64,000 nt of DNA from Dehalococcoidales bacterium (GCA_028707255.1 JAQTUQ010000003.1:1-64000), one strand, 5' to 3'. Positions 27,327 to 36,866 are shown, numbered from the stretch's first letter. Notes: generated from the letters alone by a model not told the origin. Translations and numbers: made by a program.

Positions 27327-29345
27327 ATGAAAACCGATGATGTTCAATCTGAAATCGAGGATTTGAGGGCGGAAATTAACCGGCACAATTACCTGTATTA
27401 CGTGCTGGATAGCCCTGAAATAAGCGATGCCGACTACGATTCCCTGATGCAAAAACTGCGGCGTCTCGAAGAAGAATTTCCGCAGTATTTAACACCCGAA
27501 TCCCCGACGCAAAGAGTGGGGGCTCCTCCCCTGGAGGCTTTCGGGGTAGTCGAACATCAAGTACCACTTTTATCGCTGGCAAACGTCTTTTCAAACGAGG
27601 AACTGGAGGCATGGTACAAACGCACCTTAAAATTGCTCGACGGTCAGAAACCCACATTTGTGTGCGAGCACAAGATGGACGGACTATCGGTAGCTTTAAC
27701 CTACATCGACGGCAGATTTACAGTCGGAGCGACACGCGGCGACGGGTACAGGGGTGAAAATATCACGCAGAACCTGAAAACGATTAAAAGCATTCCATTA
27801 ACTTTGCCAAAAGGAGCGCCGTCTCTGATTGAAGTCAGGGGCGAGGTTTTCCTGCCGCATGCCGGTTTCAATAAGTTGAATAAAGAAAGGGCTGCCGAAG
27901 GCCAGCCCCTTTTTGCCAATCCGCGCAACGCCGCTGCCGGTTCTTTACGCCAGCTTGATTCGACGATAACGGCCACGCGTCCGCTGGATATCTATATTTA
28001 TACATTGGCGCGTCTTGAGGGAGCCAAATTCCCGGAAACACATTCGGAATCCCTTAATTATATGAAATCGCTCGGTTTTAAAATTAATCCGAATAATCTT
28101 TCGGCAGACACTATCGAGCAGGTAGAAGCGTATCGCAACGAATGGAAAGATAAAAGGGATAGCCTGCCGTACGATGCCGACGGTATCGTTGCCAAGATAG
28201 ACAGAATAGAATTGCAGGAGCGGCTGGGGGATGTCGGGCGGGAGCCGAGATGGGCGATTGCCTACAAGTTCCCGGCGATGCAGGCCAATACGCTCTTGAA
28301 GGAAATCCGTATCAGCGTCGGCAGGACGGGGACATTGAATCCCTATGCCGTGCTCGAACCGGTATCGGTAGGTGGAGTAACCATCAAGCAGGCGACATTA
28401 CATAACGAAGATGATATCCGCAGGAAAGATATCCGCGAGGGTGATACCGTTATCATTCAAAGAGCCGGGGATGTAATACCGCAGATAGTCGGGCCGGTGC
28501 TTGCAAAGCGCCCTGCTCTGTCAGTTGCCTTTAATTTGCCTGCCAAAGTTAACGGTGTCTGTCCCGAATGCGGCAGCCGCATATACAAACCGGAAGGGGA
28601 AGTAATGTATTATTGCCCGGACGCGGCCTGTCCGGCGCAGGCTATATTGAAAATAGAGCACTTCGCATCGAGGGGCGCAATGGATATCCGCGGCGTCGGC
28701 GAGAAAATGAGCGTCATCCTCTACAAGGAAGGGTTGATAGGCGATTTTGCCGATTTATATACATTAAGGAATAAAAGGGATGAATTATTAAATATCGAGA
28801 GAATGGGCGAAAAGAGCATAGATAATATGCTGGAGGCGATTGAAAACAGCAAGAAGCGTCCGCTTGCCAATCTCATTTTTGCGCTGGGAATCCGCCATGC
28901 CGGAGAAGAAATGGCCGGCATCCTGGCAGATGAATTCGGCAGCATCGATAGTTTGGAAGCAGCCTCTAAAGATGAGATAGACGCCATTCCGACGATAGGG
29001 GTTAAAATCTCGGACAGCATCATCGCTTATCTTGGAAATCCAAAGAACAGGGAGATAATTCAAAAGCTGAAAGATGCCGGGGTAACGATGAGCATGGAAA
29101 ATAAGCAAACAGGGAATAAGCCGCTGGCTGGTATGGAGTTTGTAATTACCGGTAAACTGGAAAGCATGTCCCGTCCCCTGGCAGAGGAAAAGATAAAACA
29201 GCTTGGCGGAGCGGCAAAAGGCGATGTAACCCGCAAGACCGATTACCTGGTTGCGGGCGCAGACCCCGGTTCCAAGCTGGACAGGGCAAGGGAAATGGGG
29301 ATTAAAATAATTTCTGAAAGCGAATTTTTAGGGCTTTTAAAATAA
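27327..29345 (+). CDS. ligA: NAD-dependent DNA ligase
   Basis: A 672-aa ligase with the standard layout. NAD-binding domain Ia is at residues 1-70. The adenylation domain has the active Lys in CEHKMDGLSVALTY (about K116). The OB fold is followed by a four-Cys zinc site (CPECGSRIYKPEG and YYCPDAACPAQ), helix-hairpin-helix repeats (GIRHAGEEMAGILA) and a C-terminal BRCT domain with FVITGKLESMSRPLAEEKI. It seals nicks in replication and repair. The ATG has no ribosome binding site, and TATAAT and TATACT boxes lie 21 and 11 bases upstream, so the transcript may be nearly leaderless. Confidence 0.96.
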   Translation: MKTDDVQSEIEDLRAEINRHNYLYYVLDSPEISDADYDSLMQKLRRLEEEFPQYLTPESPTQRVGAPPLEAFGVVEHQVPLLSLANVFSNEELEAWYKRTLKLLDGQKPTFVCEHKMDGLSVALTYIDGRFTVGATRGDGYRGENITQNLKTIKSIPLTLPKGAPSLIEVRGEVFLPHAGFNKLNKERAAEGQPLFANPRNAAAGSLRQLDSTITATRPLDIYIYTLARLEGAKFPETHSESLNYMKSLGFKINPNNLSADTIEQVEAYRNEWKDKRDSLPYDADGIVAKIDRIELQERLGDVGREPRWAIAYKFPAMQANTLLKEIRISVGRTGTLNPYAVLEPVSVGGVTIKQATLHNEDDIRRKDIREGDTVIIQRAGDVIPQIVGPVLAKRPALSVAFNLPAKVNGVCPECGSRIYKPEGEVMYYCPDAACPAQAILKIEHFASRGAMDIRGVGEKMSVILYKEGLIGDFADLYTLRNKRDELLNIERMGEKSIDNMLEAIENSKKRPLANLIFALGIRHAGEEMAGILADEFGSIDSLEAASKDEIDAIPTIGVKISDSIIAYLGNPKNREIIQKLKDAGVTMSMENKQTGNKPLAGMEFVITGKLESMSRPLAEEKIKQLGGAAKGDVTRKTDYLVAGADPGSKLDRAREMGIKIISESEFLGLLK

Positions 29346-29377
29346 TATTAGATTAGATATGGAGAAAAACGAACTAA

Positions 29378-30685
29378 ATGGCTGAAATCAGACCTTTTCG
29401 CGGAGTGCATTACAACAAAGAGGTAGTCGGTGATATATCCGGGGTTATTTGCCCCCCTTACGATATAATTTCCCCCCAGATGGATGAGGATTTGCACAAC
29501 CGCAATGCTTATAACTTCATCCGCATCGAGTATAACCGCCTGCAAACGGACGATTCCGATACGAATAACAGGTATACCCGTTCGGCGGCTATCTTTGAAG
29601 AATGGCTGGGAAAGAATGTGCTGGTTACGGATAATGTACCGGCTATTTACGTACACGACCAGTTCTTTTATCTGGATGGAGATGAATACAAAAGGCGTTC
29701 GCTGATTGTCAGGGTAAGGCTGGAGGACTGGGACAAAAATATCGTACGTCCGCACGAAAATACCTTCAAAGGCCCCAAGAAGGATAGAATCAATCTTCTA
29801 TGGGCGTTGAATGCCAATACCAGTTCGGTTATGTCCATGTATGAAGATAAAGACCTGAAAATATCGTCCTTTTTAAAAAGAATGGATAGCGGGAAGTCAT
29901 TGATAGCTACAAGAGAACTGGATGGAGAAAGACATAAAGTTTGGACGATAACAGAACCGCAGTCGGTAAAAGAATTTTGCGATTATTTTAATGATAAGCC
30001 CCTGTATGTTGCCGATGGACATCATCGCTACGAAAGCGCATTGATTTATAAGAAAGAACGAAACGCCTGCGATAAAGACGCTAATGCCGATGCCGCCTAC
30101 AATTTTGTTATGATGACTCTTTTGGATATGGATGACCCGAACCTTATCATTTTCCCGACTCACCGCTTATTGTCCGGGCTGGAAACAGAAGTAACCGCTA
30201 ATCTCGAAGAAAAACTGAAAGCATATTTTGATATTGAAGAGTTATCCTTTGATGCCCCGGATGTTTGGCAGCAGGTTGACAGTATAACTGCGGACGAAGC
30301 GAGTATCAAATTGAACGTGGTAGGATTAAAACCGGGGATATTATCTATCCTGACATTAAAGGATATTGATGCCGCGGCCGCTATTATGCCGGTAGAACGT
30401 TCTGATGTCTATAAGAAGATGGATGTCAGTATTGTCGACCATGTCATACTGGAGAAGATACTGGGTATGCAGAGCGACGACGAAAAGCGCATTGCGTATA
30501 CTCACGATAGAGCAGAGGCGGTCAGCAGAGCCTTAAACGGAGAATGCCAACTGGCGATTATTACCAATATGGTCAAAGGTCAGACCATTAAGGATATTGC
30601 CGATTCCAGAGACCGGATGCCGCGCAAATCCACCTATTTTTATCCCAAGCTACCGAGCGGTTTGATCGTGAATCACCTGGTGTAA
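29378..30685 (+). CDS. DUF1015 family protein
   Basis: A 435-aa protein of the DUF1015 family, common in anaerobes and of unknown function. Signatures are MAEIRPFRGVHYN at the start, ICPPYDIISP, and LYVADGHHRYESALIYKKER in the middle, a conserved acidic-His region that could bind a ligand or phosphate. There is no signal peptide or membrane helix. It starts 32 nt after ligA on the same strand and may share its transcript. In other genomes the family often lies near serine or one-carbon genes; here the serA operon is the next block. Confidence 0.85.
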   Translation: MAEIRPFRGVHYNKEVVGDISGVICPPYDIISPQMDEDLHNRNAYNFIRIEYNRLQTDDSDTNNRYTRSAAIFEEWLGKNVLVTDNVPAIYVHDQFFYLDGDEYKRRSLIVRVRLEDWDKNIVRPHENTFKGPKKDRINLLWALNANTSSVMSMYEDKDLKISSFLKRMDSGKSLIATRELDGERHKVWTITEPQSVKEFCDYFNDKPLYVADGHHRYESALIYKKERNACDKDANADAAYNFVMMTLLDMDDPNLIIFPTHRLLSGLETEVTANLEEKLKAYFDIEELSFDAPDVWQQVDSITADEASIKLNVVGLKPGILSILTLKDIDAAAAIMPVERSDVYKKMDVSIVDHVILEKILGMQSDDEKRIAYTHDRAEAVSRALNGECQLAIITNMVKGQTIKDIADSRDRMPRKSTYFYPKLPSGLIVNHLV

Positions 30686-30689
30686 ACCC

Positions 30690-30900
30690 TTAAGAGTGTC
30701 TTTGCGAGGACGCCGCAGGCGGACGAAGCAATCTTTCCCGAATAGGCCGAGTGGCAGTTCCTTTATCTGTCATTCTGGAGGCCATAAGGGATGGTCGAAG
30801 AATCCGGGGTGGAGTAATTCGTTAGTATCTCCACCGCCCCGGATGCTTCATTCGTCCCTCACGAATTCAGCATGACAGGTTGTTTTTATTACTGGGGTTC
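30690..30900. repeat. Dispersed intergenic repeat
   Basis: Sequence of the type TTTGCGAGGACGCCGCAGG, ACGAAGCAATCT and TGTCATTCTGGAGGCC, which reappears in the 46 kb and 48-49 kb intergenic regions. It is non-coding and composed of short imperfect palindromes. Confidence 0.6.
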
Positions 30901-31064
30901 GGCTTGTGCGGATGAGGTTTTAATATCCGAGTCAAATCCCCTTTGATTCCCCTTTTCCAAAGTGGAAGAATACGATATCTTTTTAACATAAAATAATATA
31001 GATTAATCGAGAAGTACTTTTCCTGGTGATATCAAAAAAATACTTAACATAATGGTCATTTCTT

Positions 31065-31103
31065 CCTTTAGCAAAGGGAGATTGAGAGGGATTTAACAGG
31101 TTA
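31065..31103. repeat. Short dispersed repeat overlapping the pdxT 3' end
   Basis: A 39-base element, CCTTTAG...ACAGGTTA, that matches 48690-48728 with three differences. The last codons and stop of pdxT lie within it. Confidence 0.65.
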
Positions 31104-31680
31104 AAGACTTTCCCGAAACAATCTTCGAGAAATACTCATGCATACGGCTATCATCTGTCAGTTCCGGGTGGAAGGACATTCCCAGCATATTTCCCTGCCT
31201 TACAGTGACGATGGTGCCGTTCTCCAGTTTAGCGAGAATTTCAACATTTTCTTCCGCTTCCTCGATTAAAGGGGCGCGGATGAATACCGAATGGAAAGGT
31301 TTGTCTCCCAGAGCTTTTATATCGAGGTCGGTTTCGAAACTGTCCGGCTGCCTGCCGAAGGCGTTACGCCTTACTTTAATATCCATCAAGCCGAGTGTTT
31401 CGACATTCGAGTTGGTGACTGTTTTTGCCAGCAGAATCATTCCGGCGCAGGTACCCATCATAGGGAAGCCGTCGAATCCCAGTCTGCGAAGCGGCTCGAT
31501 AAGGTCGTAGTTATTTGCCAGATTGAGCATGGTGGTGCTTTCGCCGCCGGGAATAATAAGCCCGTCCAAACCTTCCAGTTCGGCGGGCTTACGTACCTGT
31601 TCGCTCTCGATACCAAGTCTATCCAGAACTCGAGCATGTTCTATGAAAGCCCCTTGAAGGGCTAAAATACCGATTTTCAT
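31093..31680 (-). CDS. pdxT: Glutaminase subunit of pyridoxal 5'-phosphate synthase
   Basis: A class I glutamine amidotransferase of 195 aa. It shows KIGILALQGAFIEHARVLDR, LIIPGGESTTMLNLANN, the nucleophile Cys in GTCAGMILLAKTV, and the His-Glu pair in SFHPELTDDSRMHEYF. It releases ammonia for PdxS to build PLP; pdxS is not in the window. It is the last gene of the ribF-tyrS-aminotransferase-serA-pdxT run, 5 nt after serA. PLP is the cofactor of the aminotransferase in the same operon. Confidence 0.94.
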   Translation of the reverse strand: MKIGILALQGAFIEHARVLDRLGIESEQVRKPAELEGLDGLIIPGGESTTMLNLANNYDLIEPLRRLGFDGFPMMGTCAGMILLAKTVTNSNVETLGLMDIKVRRNAFGRQPDSFETDLDIKALGDKPFHSVFIRAPLIEEAEENVEILAKLENGTIVTVRQGNMLGMSFHPELTDDSRMHEYFSKIVSGKSLTC

Positions 31681-31685
31681 ATATA

Positions 31686-33260
31686 TTATATCTTGACTAC
31701 TTTAGCGCTGTAGACATCGGGCAAGGCTAATATATTATCTATTTGCTCTTTCGAGAACGGGGCATCCAGTGCCAGTATCATAAGAGCCTGTCCCCTGGGT
31801 TTTAAGCGACTTAAATGCATATAGCTGATATTGACATCCCCGTCGCCGGCAATCTTGCCGACAGCTCCAATAAGGCCCGGTCGGTCGCGGTGGTCGCTGA
31901 ACAGGAAGTAGCCGCCGGTTGGAATAATATCTATCCAATAGTCATTTACTCTGACGACGTGGGTTTCCCCACGCAGCACAGTGCCTGCAATGGTAATTGA
32001 TTCATTGCTGGTGGTAATCTCGAGAGTTATCAGGTTGGCGTAATTTTCACAAGTGGTTTCTTTTTGCTCGATTACTTTAATGCCGCGACGGGAAGCAATA
32101 ATATTGGCGTTAACAACATTGACTCTTTCTTCCGTCAACCGGTTGAGAACACCGCCCAGTATCGCTGCCTTTAAAGCATTGGTATCATAGCTGGATATTT
32201 CACCCTGATATTTAATATGAAGACCGGTCATTTGTCCTTCGCCCAGGTAGCTTGCCACGTTACCGATGGTAGTACATACTTCAAGGAACGGAGCAAGGAA
32301 AGGCATTGCTTCTGCCTTTATAAAAGGAGCATTGACGGCATATCTGGCAGGCTGGCCGTTGAATACATCGATAATCTGCTGAACCACCTCGGTAGTAGCC
32401 AGTGTCTGAGCTTCAGTTGTAGAAGCGCCCAGGTGTGGAGTTACTATAATTTTATCGCATTCAAAAAGCGGGCTTTCTGTACAGGGTTCATTTTCGAAAA
32501 CATCTATTGCTGCGCCGGCAACTCTCTTTTCCTTGACAGCTTTCACCAGCGCATCGTTATTTATAAGACCACCGCGGGCGGTATTGATTATGCGTACATT
32601 GGGTTTAACGGTAGCCAGTTCCTTTTCCCCGATTATGTTTTTGGTAGATTCGGTAAGAGGGATATGTAAAGTAATAAAATCGGATTCTTTAATAAGTTGT
32701 GCCAGAGGAACCAGTTCTACCTGAAGATTGGCTGCCCTTTCGGATGATATAATAGGGTCGTACCCGATAAGTTTCATTTCCAGGCCGCGTGCGCGCCTGG
32801 CTACTTCAGAACCGACATTACCAAGCCCCACGATGCCCAGTGTTTTCCCTTTTACTTCTATTCCCATAAATTCGGCTCTCTGCCATTTGCCGGATTTCAA
32901 TGAGGTGTTAGCCTGCGGTATATTACGTGCCATGGCAAGCATTAAGGCAACGGCATGTTCTGCGGCGGATACAGTATTGCCGGTAGGGGCGTTAACGACG
33001 ATAATGCCACGCTGGCTGGCGGCGTTAGTATCGATATTGTCGACCCCGACACCGGCGCGTCCGATAATTTGCAGGTTTTTTCCGGCAGCAATAATATCTG
33101 CCGTAACCTGAGTCTGGCTGCGCACGATTAGTGCGTCATAATCTCCGATTATGGGGATTATGTCTTCAGGGCTTTGCTTTGTTTTCACATCTACCTGGGC
33201 ATACTTGCTCAGTAAATCTATCCCTTCCTGGGCTATGGGGTCGGCAACTAATACTTTCAT
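31686..33260 (-). CDS. serA: D-3-phosphoglycerate dehydrogenase
   Basis: A 524-aa SerA of the long type. It has the NAD fold LGIVGLGNVGSEVARRARG, catalytic Arg in NTARGGLINNDAL, Glu in DVFENEPCTESPLF and His in VTPHLGASTTEAQTLA. It continues with the allosteric substrate-binding domain (about residues 320-450) and a C-terminal ACT domain (FSDHRDRPGLIGAVGKIAGD). It makes 3-phosphohydroxypyruvate, the first step to serine, and the ACT domain suggests serine feedback. It is 1 nt from the aminotransferase gene. Confidence 0.95.
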   Translation of the reverse strand: MKVLVADPIAQEGIDLLSKYAQVDVKTKQSPEDIIPIIGDYDALIVRSQTQVTADIIAAGKNLQIIGRAGVGVDNIDTNAASQRGIIVVNAPTGNTVSAAEHAVALMLAMARNIPQANTSLKSGKWQRAEFMGIEVKGKTLGIVGLGNVGSEVARRARGLEMKLIGYDPIISSERAANLQVELVPLAQLIKESDFITLHIPLTESTKNIIGEKELATVKPNVRIINTARGGLINNDALVKAVKEKRVAGAAIDVFENEPCTESPLFECDKIIVTPHLGASTTEAQTLATTEVVQQIIDVFNGQPARYAVNAPFIKAEAMPFLAPFLEVCTTIGNVASYLGEGQMTGLHIKYQGEISSYDTNALKAAILGGVLNRLTEERVNVVNANIIASRRGIKVIEQKETTCENYANLITLEITTSNESITIAGTVLRGETHVVRVNDYWIDIIPTGGYFLFSDHRDRPGLIGAVGKIAGDGDVNISYMHLSRLKPRGQALMILALDAPFSKEQIDNILALPDVYSAKVVKI

Positions 33261-33261
33261 T

Positions 33262-34356
33262 TTATTTTTTCACCTCAAAACCGGCCTGTGGTAAGACTAC
33301 TTTCAATTTGTTTAATACTTCTTTAATATCATCTTCTGTAACATAACCGAGATGCCCGATGCGGAATATTTTCCCCGCTAAATGCAATTGTCCGCCGCCG
33401 AGTACTATATCATGTTGTTCACGCAGCGTCTTCGTTAATAATTTAACATCCAGCCCCTCGGGCGCCAGAATTGAAGTTACGGTATTGGAAGCGTATTTCT
33501 CATCCGCAAACAGCGGCAATCCGAGTTCCTTGATGCCTTTCCTGGTCATATCGGCAATACGGATATGGCGGGCAAATATATTTTCAATACCCTCTTCCAG
33601 CATCATCTGCAGGGCTTTTTCCATGGCAAAAACAACTGAAATAGCCGGAGTCCAGGGCGTTTGTCCTTTTTCAAGGTTGCTTTTTGCTTTGGCTATATCG
33701 AAATAAAAACGGGGCATTTTAGCTTCGGCATTGGCTTTCCACGCCTTTTCGCTTACCGAAAGCATAGCCAGACCGGGTGGTACCATCCAGCCCTTTTGGG
33801 AACCGGAAACAACCACGTCGCAACCCCACTCGTCTACCGGAAAGTTAATTGAGCTCATACTGCTAACGGCATCTACCAAAATCAATTTATCGAATTCTTT
33901 TATAACATCACAGATTGGAGCAAGGTCGTTAGTAACGCCTGTAGATGTTTCGTTGTGGGTAACCAGCACTGCTTTGACAGCCGGGTTATCACTTAGCGCT
34001 TTGCGAACGGTTTCAGGATCGGCCGCTTTTCCCCATTCGAAATTTAAGGGAATAACCTCGGCTCCGTATGTATTGGCAATCTTGGCAAAACGGTCGCCGA
34101 AAACGCCGATGGAAATAGCGAGTACTTTATCTCCGGGGGAAAGCATATTAACTACTGCTGCTTCCAGGCCGCCGGTTCCCGATGAGGTAAGGGTAATTAT
34201 CTCGTTATTTGTTTGAAACACTTTTTTAAGATTAGAGGTTACACCATTTAGGATCTGGGCAAATTCAGGTCCCCTGTGATTTATCATTTGCCGGCTCATC
34301 TCTTTGAGGATAACATCCGGGCAGGGTGTAGGTCCGGGGATACGTAGATTAGTCAT
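33262..34356 (-). CDS. Class V aminotransferase (serine/alanine-glyoxylate type)
   Basis: A PLP enzyme of 364 aa. It opens with RIPGPTPCPDVILKEMSRQM, has TLTSSGTGGLEAAVVNMLSP at the phosphate site, LVDAVSSMSSINFPVDEWG with the cofactor Asp, and the Schiff-base Lys in VVSGSQKGWMVPPGLAML. By sequence it is like alanine-glyoxylate or serine-pyruvate aminotransferases. Because it is fused to serA by position (1 nt gap) and no SerC is seen, it probably makes phosphoserine from phosphohydroxypyruvate. That substrate is inference. Confidence 0.9.
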   Translation of the reverse strand: MTNLRIPGPTPCPDVILKEMSRQMINHRGPEFAQILNGVTSNLKKVFQTNNEIITLTSSGTGGLEAAVVNMLSPGDKVLAISIGVFGDRFAKIANTYGAEVIPLNFEWGKAADPETVRKALSDNPAVKAVLVTHNETSTGVTNDLAPICDVIKEFDKLILVDAVSSMSSINFPVDEWGCDVVVSGSQKGWMVPPGLAMLSVSEKAWKANAEAKMPRFYFDIAKAKSNLEKGQTPWTPAISVVFAMEKALQMMLEEGIENIFARHIRIADMTRKGIKELGLPLFADEKYASNTVTSILAPEGLDVKLLTKTLREQHDIVLGGGQLHLAGKIFRIGHLGYVTEDDIKEVLNKLKVVLPQAGFEVKK

Positions 34357-34400
34357 ATTTTTAACTCCTTTGAAAACACTTCTTTAATTTAGTATAAAAG

Positions 34401-35612
34401 TTATTTAATTATATCCGAATTATATATTTTAGCAAAGCGTCTTTTACCCACTTTGATAATAGAACCGCTTATAATTTTTATAACGTTAACGGTAACCGTT
34501 TGTCCATTTAAACTGACAGCACCCTGTTCTATTAACCTGCCGGCATCGCTGCGGCTTTTAGCCACCTTTATAACTGTGAGCAGGTCTTTTAAATCAACTT
34601 CGCTGTTAAGGTTATAGCAGTGTTCCTCGATTTCATCAGGTATTTCCTTGTTCTGAACAACCCTGGCAAAATGCGCTTCCGCTTCGATTGCAGCCTCTCT
34701 ATCGTGCAGTTTGGTTACAATCTCTCTTCCCAGCCTTTTCTTGAGCTCCATCGGATTTATTTCGCTTTTGTCCAGCAATCTTCTAAATTCGTTAAGTTCA
34801 TCATCGGAAACATCGGTAATCAACTCGAAGTAGTTCATAATTATGCTGTCCGGTATGGACATGACCTTGCCGAACATATTTTCCGGAGATTCGGTAACTC
34901 CTATGTAATTACCGAGGCTCTTGCTCATTTTGTGCGCTCCGTCCGTTCCCACCAGCAACGGAACCATTAAAACCTGTTGAGATCTTTGTCCGAGCATTGT
35001 TTGCAGTTCACGGCCTACCAAGAGGTTGAATTTCTGGTCGGTGCCGCCGAATTCCACATCGGCATTGATGGCAACCGAATCATACGCCTGTAAAAGGGGA
35101 TACAGGAATTCTGTTATCGTAATCGGCTGGTTGGCATTATATCTCTTGCTGAAATCATCGCGGGCAAGAATCTGAGCGATGGTGAATTTGCTGGTAAGTT
35201 TGATAACATCGGCAAGGTCGAATTTGCCGAACCATTCACTTTGCCAGCGAACCTCTGTTCTATCCTTATCTACAATTTTGAAGAATTGTTCCATATAGGT
35301 TTTGGCATTTATTTTAACCTGTTCCGCTGTCAGCATCGGGCGGGTTACGGAGGCTCCGCTCGGGTCTCCGATTTGGGCAGTCCAGTCTCCGACAATAAGC
35401 ACTACCTGATGCCCCATCTCCTGGAATTCGCGTAATTTTTTGAGCCCGACCATATGTCCCAGGTGTATATCCGGAAAACTGGGGTCGAACCCTTCTTTTA
35501 ATCTTAGCGGTTTTCCAGCTTTTAACGCCGATACCAATTCGTCTTCGACTATTACCTCGGATACGCCTCTTTTTAACAGTCTTTTAATGTCCGCTTCAGA
35601 TAATTTTTGCAT
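34401..35612 (-). CDS. tyrS: Tyrosyl-tRNA synthetase
   Basis: A class I synthetase of 403 aa. The HIGH-like motif is FPDIHLGHMVGLKKL, the tyrosine pocket region includes QAYDSVAINADVEFGGTDQK, and the KMSKS motif is GAHKMSKSLGNYIG. The C-terminal S4 RNA-binding domain (AGRLIEQGAVSLNGQTVTV) closes the protein. It charges tRNA-Tyr. The gene lies 4 nt downstream of ribF and 44 nt upstream of the aminotransferase, on the same strand. No T-box-like leader was seen. Confidence 0.94.
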   Translation of the reverse strand: MQKLSEADIKRLLKRGVSEVIVEDELVSALKAGKPLRLKEGFDPSFPDIHLGHMVGLKKLREFQEMGHQVVLIVGDWTAQIGDPSGASVTRPMLTAEQVKINAKTYMEQFFKIVDKDRTEVRWQSEWFGKFDLADVIKLTSKFTIAQILARDDFSKRYNANQPITITEFLYPLLQAYDSVAINADVEFGGTDQKFNLLVGRELQTMLGQRSQQVLMVPLLVGTDGAHKMSKSLGNYIGVTESPENMFGKVMSIPDSIIMNYFELITDVSDDELNEFRRLLDKSEINPMELKKRLGREIVTKLHDREAAIEAEAHFARVVQNKEIPDEIEEHCYNLNSEVDLKDLLTVIKVAKSRSDAGRLIEQGAVSLNGQTVTVNVIKIISGSIIKVGKRRFAKIYNSDIIK

Positions 35613-35616
35613 ATTA

Positions 35617-36549
35617 TTATTTCCTGTTCAGATTATTTAGATAGTCTTTTGCCGCTGCGGCGTCTCTTCTTATTTGTTCTGCCAGTTCGTCCGCACTATC
35701 GAATTTTATTTCACTGCGTAACCTGTAGATTATATCAATTTTAAGGTTTTTATGATACAGGTCTCCGTTATAATCGATCAGATGAGTTTCAATAGTCCTT
35801 TTGGTATCTCCAAAGGTAACACGTTTCCCTATAAACGTAACGGAATTATAACATTGCCCGTCAAGAAGGGTTCGGGTGGCATATATGCCTTCCAGTGGCA
35901 AAGCCTGTTCGCTATCGACATAAAGGTTAGCGGTAGGGAATCCGATTTTCTTTCCGGTGCCGGTTCCCTGGACAACCTCGCCTTCTATGCTGAAGTAACG
36001 TCCCAGAAGATGAGAGGCTTTTACCATGTCGCCGGCAGACAGGGCATTTCTGATAGCGGTGCTGCTGATTATGCCGACACTGTTTTTAAATGGCGGAATT
36101 ACCGAAAACTCGAAGTTCATCGATTGTGCGAGATTTCGGAGAAATGAAATGTCTCCTTGACGCTCATTGCCGAGCGCAAAGTCGGGGCCTACGATTAACC
36201 CCTGCATTTTCAGGTGTTTTTGCAATAAAGAAATAAAATCGGATGCGCTAATGCCGGCTATTTCTTTCGTAAATGTCAGCGGAACGACAAAGTCAACTCC
36301 CTCCTCTTTTATCAGCTTTATTTTTAGTTGCAGATTCGTAAGAAACTGGAGTTCATTGCCGGGATTTACTACCCGGCGCGGATGTCGTTTAAATGTAATT
36401 ACTCCGCTTTCAAGCCCTTTTTGTTTTGCCCTTTTGATGAGTTCCGAGAGAAGGCTCTTGTGTCCAAGATGCACACCATCGAATACACCGATTGTTAAAT
36501 AGGTGCCTTTGTCGGAGGTAAAGTCTGCTAAATCATTTTCCAGTGACAT
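35617..36549 (-). CDS. ribF: Bifunctional riboflavin kinase / FAD synthetase
   Basis: A 310-aa RibF. The N-terminal nucleotidyltransferase shows LTIGVFDGVHLGHKSLLSEL, ITFKRHPRRVVNPG and IVGPDFALGNERQGDISFLR. The C-terminal kinase has VVQGTGTGKKIGFPTANLYV with the conserved PTAN, then GIYATRTLLDG. It phosphorylates riboflavin and adenylates FMN to FAD. It is the first gene of the leftward operon and is divergent from rpoB across a 360-base regulatory region. Confidence 0.95.
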   Translation of the reverse strand: MSLENDLADFTSDKGTYLTIGVFDGVHLGHKSLLSELIKRAKQKGLESGVITFKRHPRRVVNPGNELQFLTNLQLKIKLIKEEGVDFVVPLTFTKEIAGISASDFISLLQKHLKMQGLIVGPDFALGNERQGDISFLRNLAQSMNFEFSVIPPFKNSVGIISSTAIRNALSAGDMVKASHLLGRYFSIEGEVVQGTGTGKKIGFPTANLYVDSEQALPLEGIYATRTLLDGQCYNSVTFIGKRVTFGDTKRTIETHLIDYNGDLYHKNLKIDIIYRLRSEIKFDSADELAEQIRRDAAAAKDYLNNLNRK

Positions 36550-36691
36550 AACTCAATCCTGTGTTGTTTTAAATATATAAATCTAATAATACAGACTATC
36601 ACATAAAATATTGATTTCCGATGTCGGGTTTTACAGTACAGGTAAAAAGATTAGATAAATTATAGATATATTGGGTGACAGTGTAAAGCGG

Positions 36692-36721
36692 CTCTTTATT
36701 TGACATACGTCAAATAAAGAG
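36692..36721. repeat. Perfect 13-bp inverted repeat over the upstream rpoB promoter
   Basis: CTCTTTATTTGAC, four bases, then GTCAAATAAAGAG. It covers the -35 box and the whole spacer and ends one base before TATAAT. It looks like an operator for a dimeric regulator; it has no T run after it, so a terminator is unlikely. Confidence 0.75.
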
Positions 36722-36727
36722 TATAAT
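36700..36727 (+). promoter_or_regulatory. rpoBC promoter P1
   Basis: Perfect TTGACA, 16 bases, perfect TATAAT. The -35 box lies inside the inverted repeat, so binding there would block polymerase. The leader to the rpoB ATG would be about 175 bases. Confidence 0.75.
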
Positions 36728-36757
36728 AGTATTTGGAAATAAAGATAAGAAGAAGGA

Positions 36758-36786
36758 TTGACAAAAATTATTTTTTGTGCTATGCT
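36758..36786 (+). promoter_or_regulatory. rpoBC promoter P2
   Basis: Perfect TTGACA, 17 bases, TATGCT with TG just upstream (extended -10). Predicted start near 36793, with a leader of about 115 bases. Confidence 0.7.
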
Positions 36787-36846
36787 TCCCTTTTGCTATT
36801 ATTATGCCTCAGAGAGTTCAACAGATATTCCCTACGCAGAATGTTT

Positions 36847-36866
36847 GTGCTAATTCGTATTAGCAC
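36847..36866 (+). promoter_or_regulatory. Hairpin in the rpoB leader
   Basis: GTGCTAAT, loop TCGT, ATTAGCAC: a perfect 8-bp stem about 45 bases before the rpoB ATG. No T run follows. It could affect mRNA stability or translation. Confidence 0.6.
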
